Positions 1-7,703 of a DNA stretch of 40,973 bases are shown here, one piece after another (the stretch's first letter is position 1; the number at the start of each line of letters is the position of its first letter). This DNA comes from Streptosporangiales bacterium. Lineage in GTDB: Bacteria; Actinomycetota; Actinomycetes; Streptosporangiales; Streptosporangiaceae. Made by a program: the position numbers and the translations under genes. The notes under the pieces are model-generated. The model ran no database searches. It saw nothing but the letters and a program-made list of their open reading frames with translations, and was not told where the DNA came from. Location: the NCBI GenBank assembly GCA_009784565.1, contig WRBL01000015.1, positions 1-40,973 of the forward strand, given 5' to 3'.

Positions 1-816
1 CGACGTGATGCCGGCCGCCTTCCACAGAGCCTTGGCGCAGGCTGCCCCAGCGGCCGAGTTGACATGGTCCTTGCCCGAGAACATCGTGGGCTCGGTGCGC
101 ATCTCCGTGGCCTTGATCCAGGCGGCCTTCCCGTCGGAGGCCGAGGCGGCGTCGGCGTCGCCGATGATCACAGCGCACGCCCCGTCCGAGGAGGGGCAGG
201 TCTCGTCGAACCGCACCGGATCCCACAGGACCGGGGAAGCCAGCACCTTCTCCATCGTGGCGTCGGCCTGCTGCAGGTGGGCGTACGGGTTCTTCGCGCC
301 GTTGCGCCGGTCCTTCGCCGCCACCATCGCGCCGATGTGCGACGGGGCGCCGCTGCGCCGGATGTAGGAGCGGACGTGAGGCGCGAAGTAGCCGCCCGCC
401 CCGGCCAGCACCGGCATGGCGAACGGCGGCCCGATCGACAGCGCCCACATCGCGTTCGACTCCGACTGCTTCTCGAACGCGATCGCCAGGACCCGCTTGT
501 ACCGGCCGGCCTCGACCATGCTGGCCGCGACGATCCCGGTCGAGCCGCCGACCGAGCCCGCCGTGTGGACCCGCAGCAGCGGCTTGCCCACCGCGCCCAG
601 GGCGTCGGCCAGGTACAGCTCGGGCATCATCACGCCCTCGAACAGGTCGGGCGCCTTGCCGACCACGACCGCGTCGACGTCCTTGATCTCCAGGCCCGCG
701 TCCTCCAGGGCCCGGTCCACGGCCTCGCGGCACAAGCCGGCCATGGACACGTCGTGCCGCTTCGAACGGTGCCGCGTCTGGCCGACTCCGATGACGGCCG
801 CCTGCTGTCGCTTCAC
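1..816 (-). CDS. Thiolase-like lipid-transfer protein (Ltp3-like), 3' end cut by window edge
   Basis: The reverse strand is open for 272 codons from a GTG at 816 to the window edge, so the C-terminus is missing. The protein begins MKRQQAAVIGVGQTRH and has the thiolase-fold pattern of the SCP2-thiolase/lipid-transfer group. Where a true thiolase has its N-terminal nucleophilic Cys (CxS/G loop), this protein reads TAGSVGGSTG (about residues 92-101), so the Cys is absent. Steroid-side-chain aldolases such as Ltp2 also lack it and act with a DUF35 partner. The start overlaps the stop of the upstream thiolase-like gene by four bases (GTGA), implying translational coupling. Order and sizes resemble mycobacterial Rv3521-ltp4-ltp3. 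Inferred role: C-C bond cleavage or acyl handling in lipid or steroid breakdown. Confidence 0.85.
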   Translation of the reverse strand, partial: MKRQQAAVIGVGQTRHRSKRHDVSMAGLCREAVDRALEDAGLEIKDVDAVVVGKAPDLFEGVMMPELYLADALGAVGKPLLRVHTAGSVGGSTGIVAASMVEAGRYKRVLAIAFEKQSESNAMWALSIGPPFAMPVLAGAGGYFAPHVRSYIRRSGAPSHIGAMVAAKDRRNGAKNPYAHLQQADATMEKVLASPVLWDPVRFDETCPSSDGACAVIIGDADAASASDGKAAWIKATEMRTEPTMFSGKDHVNSAAGAACAKALWKAAGITS

Positions 817-1868
817 TGGGCCTCCATGACGCATACGAGGTTCTGCTGCAGGGCGGGACCGCTGGTCGCGTGGCCGAGCGCGCGCTGGGCCCGCCCGGAC
901 ATGACCTCCCGGGCCGCCATGCCGATTCGGGCCAGGCCCGCCGCGAACATCGGGTTGCCGCACAGGGCCCCGCCCGACGGGTTGACCGTGGTGCCGTCCT
1001 TCAGCCCCAGCGCTGTCCGCAGCAGGATTTCCTGGTGGGTGAAGGGCGCGTGCAGTTCGGCGACGTCAACGCCCCCGGCCCCGGCGGCGAGGCCCGCCCC
1101 GGTCGCCGACGGGACGGTGGTCAGGTCCCGCGAGCCCAGGTTCCCGGAGTCCGTGCGGTGCTCGAAGCCGGTGATCAGGGCCGGGTTCCGGGTGATCTCC
1201 CGGGCCCGCTCGGCGCTGGCCAGGATCACCACGGCGGCGCCGTCTCCGACGGGTGCGCAGTCGTGGGCGCGCAGCGGATCGGAGACGTACGGCCGGGCCA
1301 GGAGGTCGCTTGCCGTCACGTCTCCGCTGACCTGGGCCTCGGGGTTGGACTTGGCGGCGGCGCGGCTGCGCACGGCGATCTCGGCCATCTCCTTCTCGCT
1401 CCAGGCCCCGGACTCGATCCCGAGCCGGGCCTGCAGGGCGGCGATGGACACCGAGTCCGGCCACAGCGGGGCGTTGAGGTACGGGTCAAGCTGGAGGGCC
1501 AGGGTCCGCCGCAGGTTGCCCGCGGACGATTTGCCGAAGCCGTAGACCAGCGCGGTGTCGACCTGCCCGGTGAGGATCTTGATCCAGGCCTCGTACAGCG
1601 CCCAGGCGCCGTCCATCTCGACGTGAGACTCCATGACCGGGGGGAACGCCCCGATGGTGTCCACCGCCGCGACGAAGGAGAACGCCCGCCCGGCCAGGTA
1701 GTCCGACGAGCCGGAGCAGAAGAAGCCGATGTCGTTCTTGGTCAGGCCGGTGCTCTCGTACACCTCTTTGAAGAGAGGCACCAGCATCTCCACGCCGTTG
1801 GTGGTGGCGTTGTCGTTGTGCCGCAGGCAGGGCGCCTGGGCGAAGGCCACGATGGCGACGTCGCTCAT
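813..1868 (-). CDS. Thiolase-like protein (Ltp4-like), 351 aa
   Basis: A 351-residue thiolase-superfamily protein, shorter than a canonical thiolase (about 390-400) but close to mycobacterial Ltp4. The loop that normally carries the nucleophilic Cys reads ESHVEMDGAWAL, with no Cys. The C-terminal part keeps a thiolase-like NPSGGALCGNP segment. A GAGGAGGG ribosome-binding site lies about nine bases before the ATG and overlaps the stop of the upstream DUF35 gene. The gene is second in a leftward three-gene operon (DUF35, this gene, the Ltp3-like gene). The pairing of two cysteine-less thiolase-like proteins with DUF35 suggests a multi-subunit retro-aldolase or acyl-transfer complex. That function is inferred from Ltp2/ChsH2-type systems and is not shown here. 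Confidence 0.85.
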   Translation of the reverse strand: MSDVAIVAFAQAPCLRHNDNATTNGVEMLVPLFKEVYESTGLTKNDIGFFCSGSSDYLAGRAFSFVAAVDTIGAFPPVMESHVEMDGAWALYEAWIKILTGQVDTALVYGFGKSSAGNLRRTLALQLDPYLNAPLWPDSVSIAALQARLGIESGAWSEKEMAEIAVRSRAAAKSNPEAQVSGDVTASDLLARPYVSDPLRAHDCAPVGDGAAVVILASAERAREITRNPALITGFEHRTDSGNLGSRDLTTVPSATGAGLAAGAGGVDVAELHAPFTHQEILLRTALGLKDGTTVNPSGGALCGNPMFAAGLARIGMAAREVMSGRAQRALGHATSGPALQQNLVCVMEAQ

Positions 1869-1884
1869 GATCAGTGGTCCCTCC

Positions 1885-2868
1885 TCACAGGTGATGGGAG
1901 TAGGACTCGTACGGGGCGTCCGCCTCGCCGGTCGGCTCGAAATGACTGACGTTCTCCATCGTCACGCCCCATTCCTCCCGGGGTTTCCAGGCGGCTCGCA
2001 CCCGCATCCCCATGTGGACCTCGTCGGCGTCGCAGCCCAGGACGAGGTGCTGGAACGCGATGTCGGCCCCGTCGATCAGCACCGACGCGGCCACGTAGGG
2101 CGGCTTGACCTTCTGCCCGGCGAACGGCACGTTCACCACGCAGAAGGTGGTCACGATCCCGGTGTCCGGCAGTTCCACGTCCTCGTCGGTCGGAACGCCG
2201 CAGGTGGGGCAGGCGCCGCGGGGCGGGATATACACCTTGCGGCAGGACGGGCAGCGCTGGCCGACCATCCTTCCCTCGCCCAGGCCCCGCAGGTGCGAGG
2301 TCTCGGTCGGAGACGCGAAGTGCTGGTAGCCCAGCGCCACGGGCGTGGTGATCATGGTGACTTCGCCGGCGTCCCCGGCACCGTCGGCCGCGGCGGGCCG
2401 CCCGGCCGCCGGGGGTTCGCCGGCCGCGGCCTCGAAGCACTCGATGTCCCGGATATGGCCGGAGGGCTCGGCCGCCCAGCGGGGCCGGACGCGCAGGCCG
2501 GTCCGCAGCGCCGGCCGCTCGATGTCCACCGCGTGCAGAAAGGCCGTGTCCGCTCCGTCGAGCCGGATCAGGGCCCAGCCGAACGGCTTGTCCAGCGGCT
2601 GCCCCTCGAGCGGCTCCGAGGCCCACGTCCAGCTGATGACCGTCCCTTCCGGGCCGACCTCGGTCAGTTCGCCCGCGGGCTCGGCGGTGACCGGGTCGTA
2701 CTCAAACGGCGGGGCGTGAACCCGCCCGTCCGACCCGCGGGCCGCCAGGATGCGGCGGCTCTTCAGGGCCGTCATGAACTGGCTCAGCGTCGGCCCGAGC
2801 GACCGGGTGTAGTCGAAGCTGATGTTCAGGGGTGCGCTCAGCGCTCCCGTAGACTCCGCGGACTTCAT
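1885..2868 (-). CDS. Tandem DUF35 OB-fold/zinc-ribbon protein
   Basis: A 327-residue protein with two DUF35-type halves. The N-terminal half (about 20-150) has the OB-fold pattern (GTVISWTW, GWALIRLDGADTAFLH) but no zinc-ribbon cysteines. The C-terminal half (about 175-320) has a rubredoxin-like zinc ribbon with Cys206, Cys209, Cys220 and Cys223, then an OB fold (GIVTTFCVVNVPF...IAFQHLV). DUF35 proteins partner thiolase-like enzymes and bind acyl-CoA. The tandem layout resembles mycobacterial Rv3521. It is first in the operon, 16 bases before the Ltp4-like gene. No Shine-Dalgarno is evident before ATG 2868, so a short or absent leader is likely. A near-KstR operator lies 10-23 bases upstream. 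Confidence 0.85.
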   Translation of the reverse strand: MKSAESTGALSAPLNISFDYTRSLGPTLSQFMTALKSRRILAARGSDGRVHAPPFEYDPVTAEPAGELTEVGPEGTVISWTWASEPLEGQPLDKPFGWALIRLDGADTAFLHAVDIERPALRTGLRVRPRWAAEPSGHIRDIECFEAAAGEPPAAGRPAAADGAGDAGEVTMITTPVALGYQHFASPTETSHLRGLGEGRMVGQRCPSCRKVYIPPRGACPTCGVPTDEDVELPDTGIVTTFCVVNVPFAGQKVKPPYVAASVLIDGADIAFQHLVLGCDADEVHMGMRVRAAWKPREEWGVTMENVSHFEPTGEADAPYESYSHHL

Positions 2869-2877
2869 GAAGCTAAG

Positions 2878-2891
2878 TGAAACATGTTCTT
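2878..2891. promoter_or_regulatory. Near-match KstR-type operator (DUF35 side)
   Basis: TGAAACATGTTCTT fits the KstR pattern TnnAACnnGTTnnA at every fixed position except the last (T instead of A). It lies just upstream of the leftward DUF35/thiolase-like operon, where a repressor would block transcription. Confidence 0.5.
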
Positions 2892-2932
2892 ATTTGTGGC
2901 CGCAACCCGGCACTGTATTACCAGGGGAGGCC

Positions 2933-2961
2933 TTGTCGTTCCGTAGAACGTGTTCTAGATT
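2933..2961 (+). promoter_or_regulatory. Promoter of the acyl-CoA ligase, probably leaderless
   Basis: A -35-like TTGTCG (2933-2938), a 17-base spacer and a -10-like TAGATT (2956-2961) place the transcription start at or next to the GTG at 2968. No ribosome-binding site precedes that GTG, as expected for a leaderless mRNA. The perfect operator sits in the spacer and touches the -10. Confidence 0.55.
2944..2957. promoter_or_regulatory. Perfect KstR-type operator
   Basis: TAGAACGTGTTCTA is a perfect 14-base palindrome matching TnnAACnnGTTnnA, the established operator of KstR, the TetR-family repressor of cholesterol catabolism. It overlaps the predicted promoter of the acyl-CoA ligase. No kstR gene is visible in the window. 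Related TetR-type lipid regulators could read similar palindromes. Confidence 0.7.
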
Positions 2962-2967
2962 TATCTC

Positions 2968-4521
2968 GTGGAAGCCATCGGACTGTGGACTATCGCTCAG
3001 AACTCGCCGGACGCGCTGGCCGTCGTTGACCCCGACGGCGCCGAGGTGGCCTACGGCCCGTTCGCCGCCAGCGCGGACCGCTACGCCAAGGGCCTGCAGG
3101 CGCTCGGGCTGCACGCGGGCGACTGCGTGGCCATGATGCTGCCCAACAGCGCCGACGCGCTCGCCCTGTTCTTCGCGGCGCTGGAGACCGGCCTGTATAT
3201 CGTGCCGGTGAACTGGCACCTGGCCGCGGCGGAAGTCGCCTACATCCTCTCCGACAGCGGCTCCGAGGCCTTCATCGCCCACGAGCGGTTCGCGGCGGTC
3301 GCCGCCGACGCCGCCGACCTGGCCTCGATCCGGACCGAGGCCCGCTTCGGCGTCGGCGAGGTGCCCGGCTTCGCGCCGCTGGCCGAACTGGGCGCGGGCG
3401 AGCCCGAGGGGCCGCCCGCCGATCTCACGTCGGGCGCTCCGATGGTCTACACGTCCGGGACCTCCGGCCGCCCCAAGGGCGTGCGCCGCCCGCTCACCGG
3501 CACCGACCCGTACCAGGTGCCGATCGCGTCGTCCGGTTTCTTCTCCGTCTTCGGGATCAAGCCGTTCGACGGCCACGTTCACATCTGCTGCTCGCCGCTG
3601 TACCACACCGCGGTGCTGAACTTCTCCACCATCTCCCTGCAGCTCGGCCACCCCGTGGTGCTGATGGACAAGTTCGACGCGACCGAAATGCTCCGGCTGA
3701 TCAGCACCTACCGCTGCACGCACAGCCACATGGTGCCGACCCAGTTCAAGCGCCTGCTGGCCCTGCCCGACGACGTGAAGGCGAAGTACGACGTCTCCTC
3801 GCTGCGCAACATGATCCACGGCGCGGCACCGTGCCCGCACGAGGTCAAGCGGGCGATGCTGGACTGGTGGGGCCCGGTCGTGACCGAGTACTACGCGGCT
3901 TCCGAGGGCGGCGGCACGGTGATCCCCGGCGACGAGTGGCTGCGCAAGCCCGGTTCGGTGGGCAGGCCGTGGCCGTACTCCGAGATCAAGATCCTCGACG
4001 ACGAGAAGAAGGAACTCCCGGCCGGGGAGCCCGGGCTCGTCTACATGAAGATGGGCACCTCCAAGTTCTCGTACTACAAAGACGAGAAGAAGACCGAGGA
4101 GGCCCAGGCCGACGGGAACCTCTTCACCGTCGGGGACATCGGCTACCTCGACGACGAGGGGTACCTTTACCTGCACGACCGCAAGAGCGACATGATCATC
4201 TCCGGCGGCGTGAACATCTACCCGGCCGAGGTCGAATCGGCGCTGACCGTCCACCCGTCGGTGGCCGACGCCGCCGTCTTCGGCATCCCGCACGATGAGT
4301 GGGGCGAGGAAGTCAAGGCCGTCATCGAGCCCGCGGCCGGGGTAGCGCCCGGTCCGGAGCTGACGGCCGAACTGCTGGAGCACCTGTCTGGCCGGGTCGC
4401 GAAGTTCAAGCTGCCCAGGACCGTCGACTACGTCGACCAGCTGCCCCGCCAGGACAACGGCAAGCTCTACAAGCGCAAGCTCCGGGACCCCTACTGGGCC
4501 GACCGCGACCGCGCCATCTAA
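2968..4521 (+). CDS. Acyl-CoA synthetase (AMP-forming, FadD family)
   Basis: A 517-residue ANL-superfamily ligase, expected to activate a fatty or steroid-derived acid to its CoA thioester via an acyl-AMP. The P-loop YTSGTSGRPKG is at residues 161-171, the YYAASEGG motif (A5) follows mid-protein, and GDIGYLDDEGYLYLHDR then SDMIISGGVNIYPAEVE mark the hinge and C-terminal domain. The catalytic Lys is in NGKLYKRKLR near the end. Length and motifs are intact. It is transcribed away from the DUF35/thiolase-like operon through a shared control region with KstR-type operators, which suggests it supplies the acyl-CoA used by that operon. The substrate cannot be read from the sequence. The GTG start is preferred because the predicted transcription start coincides with it. 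Confidence 0.9.
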   Translation: MEAIGLWTIAQNSPDALAVVDPDGAEVAYGPFAASADRYAKGLQALGLHAGDCVAMMLPNSADALALFFAALETGLYIVPVNWHLAAAEVAYILSDSGSEAFIAHERFAAVAADAADLASIRTEARFGVGEVPGFAPLAELGAGEPEGPPADLTSGAPMVYTSGTSGRPKGVRRPLTGTDPYQVPIASSGFFSVFGIKPFDGHVHICCSPLYHTAVLNFSTISLQLGHPVVLMDKFDATEMLRLISTYRCTHSHMVPTQFKRLLALPDDVKAKYDVSSLRNMIHGAAPCPHEVKRAMLDWWGPVVTEYYAASEGGGTVIPGDEWLRKPGSVGRPWPYSEIKILDDEKKELPAGEPGLVYMKMGTSKFSYYKDEKKTEEAQADGNLFTVGDIGYLDDEGYLYLHDRKSDMIISGGVNIYPAEVESALTVHPSVADAAVFGIPHDEWGEEVKAVIEPAAGVAPGPELTAELLEHLSGRVAKFKLPRTVDYVDQLPRQDNGKLYKRKLRDPYWADRDRAI

Positions 4522-4605
4522 GGGCCCCTCGCGCCAGTGTGAGGCATGATACATCGGGGTACCGCTTAATCAGGCACGGGGGGTGGCTGAGGAGGTGGTG
4601 CTGCG

Positions 4606-5112
4606 GTGGAAGCAACGGCTCGGATGGGACGGGTGCGACCCGCGGAGACCGCCAGGTGGCGGTTTCCCCGGCGTACGCTGCACGCGGTTGACATAGAGAA
4701 TCTCGCGGGAATGCCGATCCCGTCCCGGAGACAGGTGAGCAGGGTCCAGGCGGTGTACCTTGACCGGCTCGTGCTCGGCGCGGACGACCAGGTCGTGATG
4801 GCCGCGAGCCACCGGGGCCTGCTGAACGCGGCGCTGGCCTGGCCCCACGCCCGGTACCAGGCGAGATCCGGGCCGAACGGCGCGGACCTGGCCCTGATCG
4901 ACGTGCTGCTGCACGAGGACATCCCGGCGCGGTTCACCCACGTGGTGATCGGATCGGGCGACGGCCTGTTCGCCCGGGCGGCGCTGGTCCTCGCGGCCGG
5001 CGGGGTCCGGGTGACGGTGGCCAGCCGGTCCGACAGCCTGTCGCACCTCCTGCGCCGGGCCGCCGCCGACGTCGTCTATCTGGACAAGCCTCGCGTATCG
5101 ATGGCGGCATAA
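4606..5112 (+). CDS. NYN-domain (PIN-like) protein, putative RNase
   Basis: A 168-residue protein with the NYN/PIN-like pattern of acidic residues: VDIENL (Asp29, Asn32), GADLALID (Asp94, Asp99) and IGSGDGLF (Asp119). These would coordinate Mg2+ in a ribonuclease of this fold. The family includes metal-dependent RNases and proteins of unknown role, so the substrate is unknown. The GTG start follows GAGGAGG at a spacing of about ten bases. It appears monocistronic, 84 bases after the acyl-CoA ligase and about 90 bases before the DUF4157 gene. The first 25 residues are basic and probably disordered. Confidence 0.7.
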   Translation: MEATARMGRVRPAETARWRFPRRTLHAVDIENLAGMPIPSRRQVSRVQAVYLDRLVLGADDQVVMAASHRGLLNAALAWPHARYQARSGPNGADLALIDVLLHEDIPARFTHVVIGSGDGLFARAALVLAAGGVRVTVASRSDSLSHLLRRAAADVVYLDKPRVSMAA

Positions 5113-5204
5113 GCGACCAGTACGTAACGAACCTGACAGTCGATTTTTGCTGTGACGTCGCGAGCGTTCACTTGGGGAGGCCGCGAACATAGTAATTTGA
5201 AGCG

Positions 5205-7055
5205 GTGCATGAGAAGACCGCCTCGGTAGCCGACTACTTTAGCGCGGTCTACCAGTGCGAAGAACTTGGTGACATCCGCATTTTTCCGTCATCCGGGGAA
5301 ATGTGCCGGGCCTTCGCGGCACGGGCGCTGACCGTCGGCTCGGATATCCATTTCCGGGACGGCGAGTTCGCGCCGGGGACGCGCCGCGGCTTCTGGCTGC
5401 TCGCGCACGAGGTGGCGCACGTCGTGCAGCAGCGGCGCGGGCCCGTGACCTCAGGTGCCGTGCGGGACGGGACCGCGGTCGGGCCGCATGACGCTCCCGA
5501 GGAGGCCGAGGCCTGCGCCGCCGCCGACGCCGCCCTGGCCGGGCGCGTCTTCGCGTTCGCCGGTCCCGCGGTCCCGGCCGCCGGGACCGCGGGACCCGTG
5601 GTCCAGCGGTACATGGCCTGGGAGCACCTGATACTCGGCACCGCCGGGCAGGACGACGCCCGGGACATCGTCCGGGAGGCCAACGGCACCGCGGGAGGCA
5701 GCCCGCTGGCCGGCTATTGCCGGCTCATGACCACCCTCGGCCTTGACCCCGAGAACGCGGATCCGGTGCGGGCGTCGGCAGGCGGCGTGCCCGCGGTGCG
5801 GCTTCCCGGCAGCGGCCTGGTAGTGACCCTCGGAGAGATCAGCATCCTGCCGGACTACCTGTCCCGCCCCGAGGACATCGAGCGGGCACCGAAGAAGTTC
5901 GTGCTCCCGCTGGTCCAGTCGACCCGGGCCTGGAACATTCGCGAGATGGGCAGCGTCGCCGGCGGCGGGGCCGACGGCAAGCGCGGGCCGAAGCACCCGA
6001 AGCTCCAGTCCACGATGGCCTACCCGAGCCTGGGCGGCATGGCGGAGATCGGGGAGGCCCTCCAGGTCACGCGGCTCGGCCGCCGCTGCGGGTTCCCGGC
6101 CTGGGAGCGCTACCAGTCCGTGGTCTCGCGGAACGCCTGCCACTTCGCGCCGTTCTCCTGGTACCGCTGGCAGGACTATCACCTCAAGGCGCGTGACCTC
6201 GCGCGTCAGGCTCACGACGCCAAGGACCCGGCCGAACGTGACGTCCTGACCACGCGGGCCTGGATCAGCGCCGGGTACGCGGACCACTTCCTGCAGGACT
6301 CGTTCGCCGCCGGGCACCTGATCAACAAGACGCTGGTCATGCAGTGGTACGCGGACCTGCTGATCCGGTCGCGGCTCCCGGTGCCGGAGCGCCGTCACCT
6401 CGCCGCGGTCACCCACACGGCCCAGCCCGGCCTGCACGGCCCCGGTTACTACCGCCCGGTGGCCGACGAGCGGGACCCGGACCGGCTGGTCCCGTCGCCC
6501 ACTCCGGGCGCGCCCGCGGTGGCGGACCCGCAGGCGACCGTGGAGGCGGCGACCCTGGAGGGGCGGGTGGCCGCGAGCGGAGTCGTCGGCCACGACCTGA
6601 CCGAACGGATCTCCGCTTACTCCTCCTACCTGAAGCTCCTGCGCAGCAGCGTGGTCCAGTCCGTGTCCGGCACGATCCACGACTACCTGAACGAGAAGTC
6701 TCTGATCGTGGCGGCGGGTGCGGACGGAGAGCGGTTCCGCATGTACGGCGACTGGTCGATGCTCCAGGGAGAGGACTCCGCGGGGCGGGCCGGCGCGGCC
6801 GGGGAACTGTCCCGGCAGGCGGTGGCCGACATCCTCGCCGACGGCGAGACGCCGGTCTCCAGCCGGAAGATCTTCGAGATGTTCCCCGACCACGTCGAGC
6901 ATGACGGGACGCTCGTGCCGCTGGAGCAGTGGCACGATGCCCGGCTGCGGGACTGGTGCCACGCGGACTTCTTCACCGGCCGTTCGGCCCGCGTGCTGCG
7001 AGCGGCGACCACCATCGCCTTCCGTCACCTGGGCGTCCCCTCCGCCGACAGCTGA
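5205..7055 (+). CDS. DUF4157 metallopeptidase-like domain fused to zinc phospholipase-like C-terminal domain
   Basis: A 616-residue protein. Residues about 20-80 form a DUF4157 domain (ELGDIRIF, RALTVGSDIHF, LLAHEVAHVVQQ) with HExxH at His68-Glu69-His72. After a linker ending in VVQRY (132-136), a typical trailer of this domain, comes a large C-terminal region. It contains NACHFAP (His313), DYHLKAR (His326) and YADHFLQDSFAAGHL (His361, Asp365, His371), a spacing reminiscent of zinc-dependent phospholipase C/S1-P1 nuclease folds. DUF4157 is a known marker of proteins associated with extracellular contractile injection systems; no such structural gene is in the window. There is no signal peptide. 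An in-frame stop ten bases upstream forces the GTG start. It has no good RBS but a TAATTT -10-like element 7-12 bases before it, so leaderless expression is possible. The enzyme activity is inferred. Confidence 0.75.
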   Translation: MHEKTASVADYFSAVYQCEELGDIRIFPSSGEMCRAFAARALTVGSDIHFRDGEFAPGTRRGFWLLAHEVAHVVQQRRGPVTSGAVRDGTAVGPHDAPEEAEACAAADAALAGRVFAFAGPAVPAAGTAGPVVQRYMAWEHLILGTAGQDDARDIVREANGTAGGSPLAGYCRLMTTLGLDPENADPVRASAGGVPAVRLPGSGLVVTLGEISILPDYLSRPEDIERAPKKFVLPLVQSTRAWNIREMGSVAGGGADGKRGPKHPKLQSTMAYPSLGGMAEIGEALQVTRLGRRCGFPAWERYQSVVSRNACHFAPFSWYRWQDYHLKARDLARQAHDAKDPAERDVLTTRAWISAGYADHFLQDSFAAGHLINKTLVMQWYADLLIRSRLPVPERRHLAAVTHTAQPGLHGPGYYRPVADERDPDRLVPSPTPGAPAVADPQATVEAATLEGRVAASGVVGHDLTERISAYSSYLKLLRSSVVQSVSGTIHDYLNEKSLIVAAGADGERFRMYGDWSMLQGEDSAGRAGAAGELSRQAVADILADGETPVSSRKIFEMFPDHVEHDGTLVPLEQWHDARLRDWCHADFFTGRSARVLRAATTIAFRHLGVPSADS

Positions 7056-7088
7056 GGCAGTGCCTGCGGCGGGGCCTCGCGCGCGCTT

Positions 7089-7586
7089 TCAGCGGCGCCC
7101 GGCCAGGGGCCGGGCGCGCTGGGTGTTCGAGAGGCCGATGACCCCGATGATCCGGGAAGCCAGGGACGCCGGGACGTAGACCGGCGTGGAGTTGGCGTAG
7201 TACCGGGCGCCGCTGGGGGAGGTGTACGTGCTGAGCGTGGTGTGGAAGGCCTTGCCCACCCGCGAACTCGGTCCGGTGGCCCGGACGAGGGTCGGGGAAC
7301 TGCCCGGGCCGGCGGCCAGGCCCTGGCCGCGCAGGTAGGTCTCGACGGCCTTCGCCGTCGCGGCCGCGTCCCGGGGAACGAGGGACACCTCGATGGTCAT
7401 GCTGTCGCTGTCGTAGCGGCCGGTGACCTTGCCGGGCGCCGGGCCCGTGCTCCCGGGGAGCGCGGAGTAGGCCGCCGCCCCGGGGCCCGCCGGACCGCCC
7501 GCGGCGGCCGAAGCGGCGGCCGGGGCCGCGAAGGCCGGGCCGGCGAGAGCGGCGGCGACGATCAGCGTGCGGTATGAGACTCGCAT
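7089..7586 (-). CDS. Secreted stand-alone pro-kumamolisin (sedolisin propeptide) domain protein
   Basis: A 165-residue exported protein. An N-terminal signal peptide (MRVSYRTLIVAAALAGPAFA, then Ala-rich) leads into a domain clearly paralogous to the propeptide of the neighbouring sedolisin: MTIEVSLVPRD, YLRGQGLAAG, VGKAFHTTLSTYTSPSGARYYANS and PASLASRIIGVIGLSNT. It stops at ARPLAGRR, where the sedolisin continues into its catalytic domain. Compared with the neighbour it also lacks about 36 residues between VPRD and YLRGQGL, which in the sedolisin include the GEYHRFLGQGQFYQRY segment. It has no catalytic residues. GGAGGAGG precedes the ATG. It could inhibit or chaperone the sedolisin in trans, or be a decayed duplicate; strong coding bias and an intact signal peptide favour function. 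Confidence 0.8.
   Translation of the reverse strand: MRVSYRTLIVAAALAGPAFAAPAAASAAAGGPAGPGAAAYSALPGSTGPAPGKVTGRYDSDSMTIEVSLVPRDAAATAKAVETYLRGQGLAAGPGSSPTLVRATGPSSRVGKAFHTTLSTYTSPSGARYYANSTPVYVPASLASRIIGVIGLSNTQRARPLAGRR
7095..7117. terminator. Bidirectional hairpin between convergent genes
   Basis: A perfect 10-bp stem (GCGCCCGGCC / GGCCGGGCGC) with a three-base loop lies just past the DUF4157 stop and inside the last codons of the convergent prodomain gene. There is no U-run, so it would act as an intrinsic-like hairpin typical of GC-rich actinomycetes. Confidence 0.5.
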
Positions 7587-7648
7587 TCCACAGTCCTCCT
7601 CCGGCGTGGCATCTCCGCGCCGTTAGTTACTTTAAGTGATCACAATGT

Positions 7649-7685
7649 CGCGCGGGGCCGGGTTTCGTGGTCCCGGCCCCGCGCG
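7649..7685 (-). terminator. Strong hairpin terminator after the sedolisin gene
   Basis: A perfect 14-bp stem (CGCGCGGGGCCGGG / CCCGGCCCCGCGCG) with a nine-base loop, 18 bases past the sedolisin stop and upstream of the prodomain gene. It separates the two genes, suggesting they are transcribed independently. Confidence 0.7.
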
Positions 7686-7703
7686 AGAGCCCGCTGCCCG
7701 GGC

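Noticed and set aside
5451..7028. A 525-codon open frame antisense to the DUF4157 gene
   Set aside because: Arg/Gly/His-rich composition typical of a shadow frame in GC-rich DNA, no domain, and it lies fully opposite a convincing gene.
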